Of a stretch of 64,000 bases of DNA, positions 23,340 through 34,600 are shown piece by piece. Made by a program: the position numbers and the translations under genes. Below the pieces are notes generated by a model. It ran no database searches. It saw only the letters and a list, made by a program, of their open reading frames with translations, and was not told where the DNA came from. The first letter of the stretch is position 1. Each line of letters opens with the position of its first letter. Origin of the DNA: Hofstenia miamia (lineage: Eukaryota; Xenacoelomorpha; Acoela; Hofsteniidae); the NCBI GenBank assembly GCA_900660155.1, contig CABFPE010000042.1, forward strand, positions 1,414,271-1,478,270, in the 5' to 3' direction.

Positions 23340-23700
23340 GTTCATTTGGATCATTATCGATGCACGGTTGTCATGAGTTGGTGCTCTACTTAGTTTTCCG
23401 ACTCCTCGTTGGTTGGTGATACTTCATTGATTTCGTCTTCCATCTGTAATATATCCTCTTTGTCGTAGTAGGCTTCTTCATCTCTGATAATGTTTATTTG
23501 TTTTGGGCAACCTGGTTTTTTGTGTCCTTTCTGTCCACAACCATAGCATTTGAAATCTTTTTTTTACTTTCCTTGTCTTACCATCTTTTCCTTTAACCTT
23601 TATTATTTTCGCTTGATTTGCTTCAGTATAGGAGACAACATCGGAGCGTACAATAAGATCTAGAGAGCGCGAGAAACGAATGTCCAAAATTGATGGGGAA
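23340..23700 (-). mobile_element. LTR-retrotransposon fossil, gag zinc-knuckle fragment
   Basis: The minus strand carries a zinc knuckle of the C-x2-C-x4-H-x4-C type (CYGCGQKGHKKPGC) near 23510-23560, preceded by basic sequence (SYTEANQAKIIKVKGKDG) and followed by an acidic tail. This layout is typical of the nucleocapsid part of gag in LTR retrotransposons. No LTR or pol was found with it. It is broken by at least one change and ends near ambiguous bases at 23289 and 23726. Confidence 0.6.
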
Positions 23701-23729
23701 ACGTTGCACCCCTACTTTATGGCAANAGA

Positions 23730-24230
23730 TTGTTCATGCTCATAAAATTGACATGACCAAAACTTGCATTTCCCATTTTTATAGAAAGTTTACAGAAGAG
23801 TCAGCAAAGCATTCATGTGAATTTAGCACTACTGATGTCATTTTATCACTCATTGATGAATTGCCTTTTGTCATGAAGGAACCGCCTGATCTGCAGTATA
23901 CGTGGCAGGATATATATGTAAGCGCACAACAAACTTTTCTGTAGATGCATTTTTTGTCTTATATCTTTTAAATAGAGGTGGATTACATTTCCTTAGAGAG
24001 AATTTATTATCACTCACACTTATGATTATGAGTTGTAAATTAGCTAAAGAACTATTCAAAATAGATAAGAACGTTTGTAGAAATATCATCATAAAGATTT
24101 ATAAGTATGCTGCATAGTATTACATGCTGAAAAAATCATTTCCAGATGGTGTTTTTAGAATTCTAAGCAATGTTTTTATAAACAATTTGTCAAAACTATT
24201 AAATGTGTCAGAGCCTAAATATAATAAATT
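23730..24230 (+). pseudogene. Possible decayed transposase fragment
   Basis: Two overlapping frames read TEESAKHSCEFSTTDVILSL (23690-23944) and AGYICKRTTNFSVDAFFVLY with LLNRGGLHFLRENLL (23902-24117). A-G-Y-(I/V)...L-x-R-G-G-L is found near the C-terminus of several P-element/THAP-like transposases. The resemblance is short and the call is weak. No terminal repeats were found. Confidence 0.3.
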
Positions 24231-25902
24231 GAAAACTGCACAACTATCTTAACATTTTGTTTATGCTTATGCATTTGGACATGCTAGTTTTGAAATAGAG
24301 CTAGAAAGTTTATCTTTCACTACATATAATTCGCTTAATGACTGCCCAAACTCTCTAAATTAATGTCTAACAAAAAAATCAGTTTATTGCAAAACTTACG
24401 ATTTCAGCGGATTGCGGATATTTTCATAGATGTACGAATATCAGGAATTCGCGAGGATGCAGTTTAATACAGATCAAATTTATAAAATTTGTGCAGATAC
24501 AGATGGTTGTGCGGATATTTTGAGGATGTTACTGTTTCAAAATAATATTGCTTTGAAGGTAATTTTAAAATCCAAAAAATTGCATAATTTACAATTGGAA
24601 ACGATTGTAGAGCATGTATTGACCATACACAATGGCAGAAGTTACGTGTGCAACAAGCACAGATCATAGATTTCTATAACACTAACAGGATGCGAACTGT
24701 ACTTAAGTAATTGATTACTGACGACAAGGTAAGGTAAACAGTTTACTCATTGATTTAATTTCACATGTGATTTGCTTGAAGTTCAGCCTGCTTTTTCATT
24801 CTTATGCTGTTAATGTTCTAGAAACCCATGCTCAGACTAATTTAATCGTAAGATTACTCAAGAAGCACGTTATAATAATAATATTCCTTAGCCCAGTAGT
24901 ATTCTTCCTGTAGCAGAATCACAGTGTCCCATTCTCAATACAACTGCGCAATTGGTATTTGTCACACACAGGGTTTTCGAGTCGAGTTCGAGTTACTCGG
25001 TCCGAGTTCAAGTGTTTTTTTAAAGAAAATTCTAAGTTTGATCGAGTTTTTTCTAATTCCAAGATTTTATTGTAAAAAACATTTATTTTACAATAATTCC
25101 GATGGATTTAGAGATTGAAATTTAAAATAAATCAATTTTTAAGGTATTTTCGAATGGATTTTCGATCGAGTTCGCATTTTGATGATTTCTTTTCCGAGCT
25201 TTTCCGATTGAGTATTGCGAGCTTATTCAAGTTCAAGTTCTTAACATTCAGAGTACTTTAAAACCCTGGTCACACAGGCGTGGTCATCAGAAAACAAGTG
25301 AAATTTCTCTACTGTGGGTGGAGAGGATACATGTGCGTTCACATTAGATTAAAAATGTGCATTTATTGGTAAAATTTTTCCTGTTTTTATCGCCTATGCA
25401 TATATGTGGCTATGTTAATTCTTCTCATTATAGTAATTTTCATCGTAAGACATTAAAGACATTTACAGAAAACAATCATTTTAATAATAAGAGTATTCCA
25501 TTTTCTGGCTAAAATTAAGAGAAATACTCAAGAAATATAACTACTTGAAAAATTAAAGCGGTTATAATTTGTCACCTAATCTACATGTAGGTCACCTAAA
25601 ATACTTAAGAATTTTTCAACTATATTTTTTGTTGAAAACTTCTAAAATAGTTAAAAACGGATAATTGCGGATTACATTTTTACTGAGGATGAAGATTGAT
25701 GTCGATGTAAATTTCGAAGCTTGCGTGTAATTTAAAATACATTTAGGATTGTGCGGGTGATCGGTGCTGATATTTTTTATTCATGGTCCATCCTTAGATC
25801 ACTTGCTTGAAAAATGCTTCATTTCTATTATTTTTCTCTTACTAGAATTTTGCTAAGCATTAAATATTGTTTATATGCAATTGTAAATATTTAAAAAATT
25901 TT
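24231..25902. other. 1.7-kb stretch with no gene; GAGTTCGAG-rich segment at 24970-25270
   Basis: Mostly AT-rich. Between 24970 and 25270 the words GAGTTCGAGTT, CCGAGTTCAAG and GATCGAGTT repeat irregularly, as in a degenerate short-unit repeat. The nearby phrases GTCACACACAGGGTTTTCGA and AAACCCTGGTCACACAGG face each other and may be the ends of a small inverted-repeat element. Confidence 0.4.
24955..25276. repeat. Candidate MITE with GAGTTCGAG core
   Basis: TGTCACACACAGGGTTTTCGA at the left and TTTAAAACCCTGGTCACACAGG at the right share inverted AGGGTTTT/AAAACCCT ends, enclosing about 280 bp of GAGTTCGAG-like repeats. A similar GAGCCGAGC repeat lies at 52038-52230. Confidence 0.35.
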
Positions 25903-25904
25903 TA

Positions 25905-27023
25905 TACAGGGTGTTTCAAAAAATGTGCCTACATTTTGAAAGCAATTTTTTGTTAAAACAGAAGTAATTGAAATCTGTTTTCAGCGTATTACCAAGCAAA
26001 TCTTTATCTCTAAGTATCAGTACAGCTTTGAATAAAAATTTAATGAATAATGGTTACAAAATAAAAGAGTTATTGAAATTTGTTGTATCTAGGTTACAAA
26101 CAATAATTATTTATGTCTTTTTTCTTATTTTAATGACTCCATTATCATTGCAGTTGAGCAAAAAGCAATTGATTTTTATTTTCCACTAGTTTAGGGAAAC
26201 CACAAGAGTCGCACATGCGCACAGAGCATTTCAAATAGCACACCCACAGATAGAACCCCGCAATGTAGAACAATTTTGAACACAAACAAATGAAATTGCG
26301 GAAGGAGAAAATAATGCGACAACTTATAACATATGATCGAAATTTGAATGAGAGGCGAATTGAACGGGTTTTACCAAATTCTACATTCCACAGAATTTAA
26401 AGTGCAAATATAGCATCAATTACTTCCCTACAATTATGTAAGAAGAACTGCATTTTTAATTGATTTTTAGAATGTGCGAAGAATTTGGAATTATAGACGT
26501 CAAATGTATGGTATTGTAAATTCACACATTTCAAGGACCTAGGGTAATAGGTCACCAGAAACCAATGTCTATCAGAAAAATAATTCAAGAGAAGAAAAGA
26601 CTTTGTAAAAAATTAAAATGTGTAAGGTCTTTGTTGTACGAAAGTAATCTTACAGCAGCGTATTAGAAGCAAATGATAAACAATTTCATAATCCCTTAAA
26701 TACAGCAAGTTTACGGCCCTTTGTTAAAAAATGTGTGGTTTATGTAGGATGGTTTTATTTATGCTACTTATTTTTTAGTTGGATTCAAGATTCAATTGTT
26801 TAAATTTCATAGGCAAATGCATGCTACTAAAAAACCTGAAACAAAGAATTTACAGCTAGTTTTTTAAACTCTTTTTGTACCGCTAATTCATTTAATTTGC
26901 ATTCAAAACTGTAGTTATTCCTGGAGATAACTAATTGGTTAGTAATATGCTGAAAATAGATTCTATTTGAATAGAAAATGTGAGCGTCCAAAAAATAGGC
27001 GCATTTTTAAAATACATCCTGTA
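25905..27023. mobile_element. TIR transposon of Tc1/mariner type, about 1.1 kb, TA-flanked
   Basis: The left end TACAGGGTGTTTCAAAAA and the right end read inward TACAGGATGTATTTTAAAAA match, and the match continues for about 36 bp (GTGCCTAC / GCGCCTAT further in). TA lies on each side. Length and TA flanks fit the Tc1/mariner superfamily. Internal plus-strand sequence (TTRVAHAHRAFQIAHP near 26200) hints at a transposase remnant but is too broken to classify. Confidence 0.7.
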
Positions 27024-27025
27024 TA

Positions 27026-28414
27026 TCGGGCTGGTCGTTGGAATGTGTGGAATCCTACATTTGGGAGTGTAATGGGACAGCTTTAAGAGCGACGAATTCT
27101 CACAAAATTTATGCTATAAGACACAGAAGCAATCTTGCAACCAGTGATTCCCATTAAAAAATAACATTTATTTTTTCGAAATTTTGTCACAACGTTCAGA
27201 AAGCAAGCCAAGCTGCAACGTAGAATGTCGCAACGCAGCTGACGCAAGCGGTGAACATTAAATGTTTGAATCGATATAATAAGTACCTTAATCAAGAGAA
27301 ATGCCTCCAAGTAATGGAAAACTGGTCTTCAGCAACTTTTTGTTTTGGAATTTTGTTTGTTTCAGAAATAAAGGTTTTTGTTTCTCTAAATTCTCCATTT
27401 AATTTTTTTCGCATGCAGATATATGTCAATTCTACTGGCTCTTATAGAATTGAAAACAACAGCAACTTAGCATTTGCACAGTATTTAAGATATTGGCTGA
27501 AATATCCTTTCAATATTGAAGATATTTTCTAAAAATATCTTTTCGGGTAAGCTAAAATAGTTGTGTTACGTTGTATACCTACGACTAATGTAAATATTAC
27601 TTCATTAGTAAACTAAAAAAACAAGAAATTTTAGTGGCAATGTACATTTGAATTTCATTTTTTGTAGGAATTTAAACACATAGGAAAATATTTGTGGATG
27701 GAATGGGAACTGGGAAAAGAAATAGTACTCCCACGCTCAGCCTACTGGATAGTTATAAATACAGTAGAAGTTTCAATTACATCAACCATAAACTTCACAA
27801 CGAATTCAAAATATGAAGTGAATCAGATTATTGAACGATTTTCAATCCATTGGTAATATGAGTATAACACTGTTAGGCAAGATGTCTACTATAGGCCAAT
27901 AATAAAATCGCATTTTACATTTATATTGAAGACTGGCATCGAAAATAATCATCAAAAATGCCTTTTTATTTGAAACCTTATATATCGATTTCATCTTTGA
28001 ACCAAAATCGTGTTCCGTTTTAGCAGCACCAACATTGAAATTCGCTATACTTTAATATTAAAATTCTTACTGTCTGTTCACAAATTTACCTAAAACCTTC
28101 TGCATTCAAAATTAATGTTTACATGTTTTGCAGCTTCTTAATTAGTTAGTGAGTCGCAAAATAACATGAAACTTACCACTGGTCTGTAACTCCATGTGCA
28201 CTGTTGTTTATCGTTTTGTGTTTATCTATTGCTTATCACGTTAAATTCAAACAAACGTATTTACATTTTCTTACCTCAAAACAAGTATTGTCTTTCTGTA
28301 TCAATAAAAGAGATTTTCTGAAAAAAATTATTTATTAAATAACACATTCCAATTTTGAATGTATTTGGAAATTATTTCTTCAATTCAAATTTGACTTGTA
28401 CAGATTCAGTAATT
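27026..28414. other. 1.4-kb stretch downstream of the PLAT gene, no gene recognised
   Basis: AT-rich sequence between the TIR transposon and the 3' end of the PLAT gene. No coding signal was recognised. Confidence 0.4.
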
Positions 28415-28434
28415 ATCTAAACTGAAGCAAACAC

Positions 28435-28440
28435 TTTATT
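28435..28440 (-). promoter_or_regulatory. Polyadenylation signal AATAAA of the PLAT gene
   Basis: AATAAA lies on the minus strand 25 bp after the TAA stop. The 3' UTR would be very short, ending near 28415. No other AATAAA lies between it and the stop. Confidence 0.7.
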
Positions 28441-28464
28441 TCTATTTACATGATAATGATTAAA

Positions 28465-28655
28465 TTACAAATTTTCTGTTCCTTCTAAAGGAACAAAACT
28501 TGTTTTTGATTGATCACCATCCCCTTCAATTTCCTCTTTCTTACTAGAACTCACTTCATTTGGAGTTTGAGGGTTCAGTTCAGCATTCTCTAACTCGTTC
28601 TTCTTCTCTGGAGAACTTATTGAATGTTCTGGCTGGTTTTCTTCAGTAGGAGACG
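28465..28655 (-). CDS. Terminal coding exon of the PLAT gene
   Basis: The exon has a TTTTTAAG acceptor and is 191 nt long. With the split codon it reads PSPTEENQPEHSISSPEKKN and on to FVPLEGTENL, then TAA at 28467-28465. It is rich in Glu, Ser, Pro and Asn with no domain. Phase agreement with the previous exon, low complexity of the same type and a polyadenylation signal 25 bp after the stop support it as the true C-terminus. Confidence 0.85.
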
Positions 28656-31600
28656 CTTAAAAATACAAATTAAATTTTCTATGTTAATTTAACTGTCATT
28701 ATAATAGTGGTGGAAGAATTGCTAATTTCAGCAAAGCTGTATTTAAAACAACAAATATTCAAGACAAAAAAAAATTCTGTTATATCACATTGGTAAGACT
28801 ACCGTTAGACAACGTGATTGGTCACATGTGGTCTATCACACGTGAAGGCGTTGCACGCTTACTTTTATAGCATAACATGTAATTATAATTGCAATACAGT
28901 CTAACCACTTATTGGTGATGCAATTTTGCAATTGCTCTTGTTACCAATCACAGCTTCAATTTAACAAAATTGATGTTAATTGTAAATAAGTGTAATCGAA
29001 TTTGCAATGTTGAAATTTCACTGACACAATCTTGAGGAAAAGATACAACACGAATGCTATTTCTTAATTTCTGTATGTACCCTTGATACTTGGGCAAAAT
29101 ATTTTTTTACATTTAAATATAAAACAAAATTTAGGGAATTCTCCCAAAACTTCAAATTTAGATGGTTTGTTCAAGCCTATCTTGAAGAATAAATTCTATA
29201 AAAACGTGTCTTGTCTTCGTTGAATATAATATAGCGCATTAAATGGATTTAATCAAAAGTATAATATTCCTATATACAATAATGAATGTTCAAAATGCTG
29301 AAATCCTAAGAAACGACTATAAACTGAATAGATTTGATTTGGGAAAAACAAAATAAATCCGAAAATACTTACACCTAAAAACGTTATCCTCTGCAATAAC
29401 TGATCAAATGCGCAAAATATCTGTATAATCAATATCGCATTGCTGAATGCAATCTGATGCTACATGAAATTCACTACTCTAGATGTAGATTCATATGATA
29501 GCACACACATATAATTTTTTTAACAAACTTTAAAACTCAAGTCTTCAATCAGAGTTTTATAAAAAACACCTGTAAGAGCACAAAATTATTAAAAAATATA
29601 AATTCACAGATACTAGATGTAGCGATCACATTAATATATAGGACTCCAAAAGCTGTTAAAAATTGATAGGTTCACCGCATGCACTGTGTACTTTGCAATA
29701 ATTTTGCAAATAAAAAATGAAGCCTAAAAACATTTTAAGAACCTCAACAGCATGTATTTGAATCAATATGTTTATTAACAAGTTAAAATTTCTAATGTAA
29801 AGCTAAGGGTTTATTACGATTTTCAAATAAAATTCCTTTACGTAAAATTTTCAGCTTTGAAAAGGAGATACATAAATATCGAAACAGTCGAATTTTGGAT
29901 TTTGAAAGTATTTATTATATTCGTGTATAAACTTCAATTTACAAATATAACATTTATATTCCACTTTTTAAAAAATTTTGTAATGGATGTCACAATGCAA
30001 TGTATACTAAAAATTTTGAGCATAAGTTCAATGGTATGAAATTTGCAGGCATATCCAAAAACATAAGCTTGAATTGTCTCACCGTAACTAATTATTTCAT
30101 TAGCAAATCATTCTTTAGAAATTTGTATAGGGCAATTGGTTGTATTCCCATGATTCTATATTTAGTTGCTGATGAAAATTTTGTCATTTGCAGAAATTAT
30201 TATAATAATGCATACAGAAACGCTTGAGGGAAATATGCAAATATTGAAGTTTCTCTATGAAATATATATTATTATTTCATTATATTGCAGGAAATACTTG
30301 GTTCCAAAAAGTCATTGAAGGAAAATTATGTGTGAGATAAAAAATGATGAATAAATTTGAATTCGCATAGTGTGACAGATCTAGTTCATTTCTCAAAGAT
30401 GATGCTCAGAGAGAAAAATTGAAAAACATGAAAAAAGACATACGCTTCGATTCATTTTCGGTGGTGACATTAACACTTGCTTCTGTTAAATTTGAATTTG
30501 ACTTGGGTAAGGCAAGTGGCTTCCTTGTCTTCTTTGAGGCATTGTAGGGCTTAAATTTTTCAACCTTAGTTTGAGGTAATCGATTGGTTTTTCTTTTGTT
30601 TTGAGGTTTGCCATCCGGGACATTTTTTATCCCGACATTTTCTTCAATGTCGAAAATGCCTTCTGGAAAATCTATATCACTGCTTTCTTTTACTTCAATT
30701 TCAACTCTTTTATCATCTTCTTCAATTGACAACCATCTAAACTTCAGAATTTCAGTACATGTACATTTCAAATGCAGAATATTTTTTTCAAGGGCAAATG
30801 CCATAAGAAATTTTAACCTTCGACACTTGAAACCATAGTTAATAACGTCAATTTTGACGTAGATGTCTTGTACTTTCCAAGCAACTCCCTCTTCAGAATC
30901 GTGACCAATAACAATGCTTGTAATCGCACCAAGCCCAACAGCTTCCATTTTAAACTTTGCTGCCTAAATACAGTAAAAACTATCAAATTCAGAAAATGGA
31001 ATTGACTTATTAACATGTACAAAATGACAATATGAATAATAGAAATATATAAACTAGAGTGAAAGGGTGAATGCCACTATGAGAAAATTCATTTAATAAT
31101 GTGAATTTTCCCAATCAATCACTAAAACTTTAAGGTGGTACTCAACAGCAACAAATATTTGTTCTATAGCGGTTCAATTCTTATCTTACCGAACTATTTC
31201 ACAAAATAATAGATTTTGCAGAAGGATTTGAAATAAGCTTTGAGATAATTAAACTAAGCATCGAGCACAAAAGTAGTAAATTAAAAAATTGTAATTCTTT
31301 AGAGTTTAACATTAACACAAGATGGCTACTGCCGACGCAGATAATAACATATATTGAACATGAGCAAATGAAATAAACGAGAGTGAATGCCATTAAATTT
31401 AGATTAAGAAGAACCAAGCGTAGATCGCAAGGATGACGCACTTGTACTACCTCAGACCTACCTCCAGCTCTTCTTCTATCAAAAACAAACTTAGCTACTC
31501 AGAGTGAATTAGTAATAATTGAGAGTAAAAGAAAACACAACTGATTAAGAATAAACCAAATATTTTATTGGAAATTTGTACACATTTGCCCTATTTTATA

Positions 31601-34600
31601 ATTATTTGCAAATAAATGTAAATAAAAGTGTGTTCCCACTGTCGACTTTTATCAGCAGATTTTAGTCGAAAATGCAATTATCTTCGTTCAGATTGGCGAT
31701 TTTTTATCATCCTATTTTTCATCAGAAAAAGGAGAGTTGGAAGAGCGTTCAGACTATCGATTATTTATCAGGTGATAAATTATCATCCTTTGATTACCAG
31801 TTATTTATCAGGTGATAAATTATCATCCTTTGATTACCAGTAAAAAAAACAACAACATCTGTTTATGTATTGGTTTGTTTTAGAATGTAAACAATGTTTA
31901 AATATTTTGAAGTTGAAATATTTCAACGACAATAATTTACGTTTTAGAAGTCTATTCCCTACTTGAGAAGTAAGCAATTATTTTCAAGTAGCTATTCGAC
32001 TAGTTTTATTACCGTTCAGACTATCGACTTTTATCACCGATTTTTTGACAGATGATAAAAGTCGATAGTGGGAACACACCTTAAGCAACTGGTAGCAGAA
32101 GCAGAACTACCACATGAAATTAACGAAATTCAAATTGTAAGCAAATGACGTCACACGGTTTTCGAGAGATTTCGCCCAAATTTGTAGTAATGAATGACTT
32201 TTCCAGGAACTGCTGCTCACCCAATGCATTACTAAAAGTTTGTGAAAAAGTTATCATGACGTCATTGAAATGAGGTTAACTGAAAAAAAAGAAAACATAA
32301 AAAGTTTATGAACTAAGTTAGACGTCCATCAGGATGGCCATGGGGTAGAGCAAATTGTATGTATTATTTAGCAGTTGTAATATTCGAGTATCTTTTCATT
32401 TGGTTGCAATGAGATCTTCCTCATGAGTCTACTTTGCGAAAGTTTTGATTTCTGTCATGGGTAATTTTTTGTATTTGATGGATCTGAGTTGAGTGATGTT
32501 TTTCAGCATTGCTATTGATTGTTGAAGATTATTTATTCAGTGTTGTAAAAAATTGTAGAATTTTCGGTAAAGTTTTTGGCCTTTAAGGGCAATCATGAAC
32601 GTCACTTTAGCATCTGTATTGGATATATGGGATTTTACTGTATCAACTTTGGAATCTGGGAAAAAGAATTTGAAGACTGTGGTGAGTGAGCTATGAAAAT
32701 TTGTGTTTCAGTAGACAAAATTAATGTTTTTCACTATTAGTTCTTCAGTCATCTTGTTAGGATTGTTCACCTCTGCTCATATCATTATGACAATTTTAAC
32801 TCTTTTCACTACATCGTAGTACTTATAAATTTTTTTTCCACAAGTTGATCCAGATGACATCATTTGCTTCACAGAACAAGGTAATATTTTGCACTCTTTT
32901 GTTTTCTATTTTTTCTTTGAAATCTGCTATTTGCTTGTGTATAGGTTCGCCTTTCTTATAGATGGTTTCTGTGGTATGCTTATTATCAATTGAAAGACAC
33001 TCTTCTATGTGATCAACTGATAAATTATCAGATGACAGTAATTTAGCTGCTTTGCCAAAAAATCGGATGAAGCATTCAGACTATTGACTTTTATCAGCTG
33101 ATAAAAAAGCAGATAGAGTGTTCAGACTATCGACTTTTATCACCGATTTTTTGACAGATGATAAAAGTCGATAGTGGGAACACACCTTAAGCAACTGGTA
33201 GCAGAAGCAGAACTACCACATGAAATTAACGAAATTCAAATTGTAAGCAAATGACGTCACACGGTTTTCGAGAGATTTCGCCCAAATTTGTAGTAATGAA
33301 TGACTTTTCCAGGAACTGCTGCTCACCCAATGCATTACTAAAAGTTTGTGAAAAAGTTATCATGACGTCATTGAAATGAGGTTAACTGAAAAAAAAGAAA
33401 ACATAAAAAGTTTATGAACTAAGTTAGACGTCCATCAGGATGGCCATGGGGTAGAGCAAATTGTATGTATTATTTAGCAGTTGTAATATTCGAGTATCTT
33501 TTCATTTGGTTGCAATGAGATCTTCCTCATGAGTCTACTTTGCGAAAGTTTTGATTTCTGTCATGGGTAATTTTTTGTATTTGATGGATCTGAGTTGAGT
33601 GATGTTTTTCAGCATTGCTATTGATTGTTGAAGATTATTTATTCAGTGTTGTAAAAAATTGTAGAATTTTCGGTAAAGTTTTTGGCCTTTAAGGGCAATC
33701 ATGAATGTCACTTTAGCATCTGTATTGGATATATGGGATTTTACTGTATCAACTTTGGAATCTTGGAAAAAGAATTTGAAGACTGTGGTGAGTGAGCTAT
33801 GAAAATTTGTGTTTCAGTAGACAAAATTAATGTTTTTCACTATTAGTTCTTCAGTCATCTTGTTAGGATTGTTCACCTCTGCTCATATCATTATGACAAT
33901 TTTAACTCTTTTCACTACATCGTAGTACTTATAAATTTTTTTTCCACAAGTTGATCCAGATGACATCATTTGCTTCACAGAACAAGGTAATATTTTGCAC
34001 TCTTTTGTTTTCTATTTTTTCTTTGAAATCTGCTATTTGCTTGTGTATAGGTTCGCCTTTCTTATAGATGGTTTCTGTGGTATGCTTATTATCAATTGAA
34101 AGACACTCTTCTATGTGATCTTTGAGGATTTCAACAGCATTTTTTGAATTTTTGTTTCTGTTTGAGTTCGCAGGTTTCTTTGTGATTGTTTTAGTAGTCT
34201 ATAACTGGGAATTCAGTGATTAATAGGTTTGACGTGATTTTCCTTTGTATACAACATGATTACTGGGAGATTGATAATTAGTGGAGGTATGTAGAACATA
34301 TTCTTTGTTGCGATTTTCTTTTCGAGTTCAAGCCAATTACCATGTATTGCTGTTATTTGTGTGATTCCAATTGATATAGGTTTGTTTACTAGTTTTCTGT
34401 TGATATCTTCGATGATATTGAGGGTTGAAGTTTATTGCAATACTGATTTAGGTTTAGTGTCTATGTTAAACCAAGCAGGTGCACATTCTATATCCATAGC
34501 GATTTGTTGTAGAGGCATCATCAGACATTTGAGTTCAATTTTAGTGAAGCTTTCATTGAAGAATCTTGTTTTTATTAGTTTGACGTCAGAGATTTTTGCT

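Noticed and set aside
32014-34120. The 1,001-bp direct repeats as the two LTRs of the retroelement fossil
   Set aside because: They are adjacent with only 105 bp between, both lie at one end of the element, and they contain coding-like sequence, so they are a tandem duplication and not LTRs.
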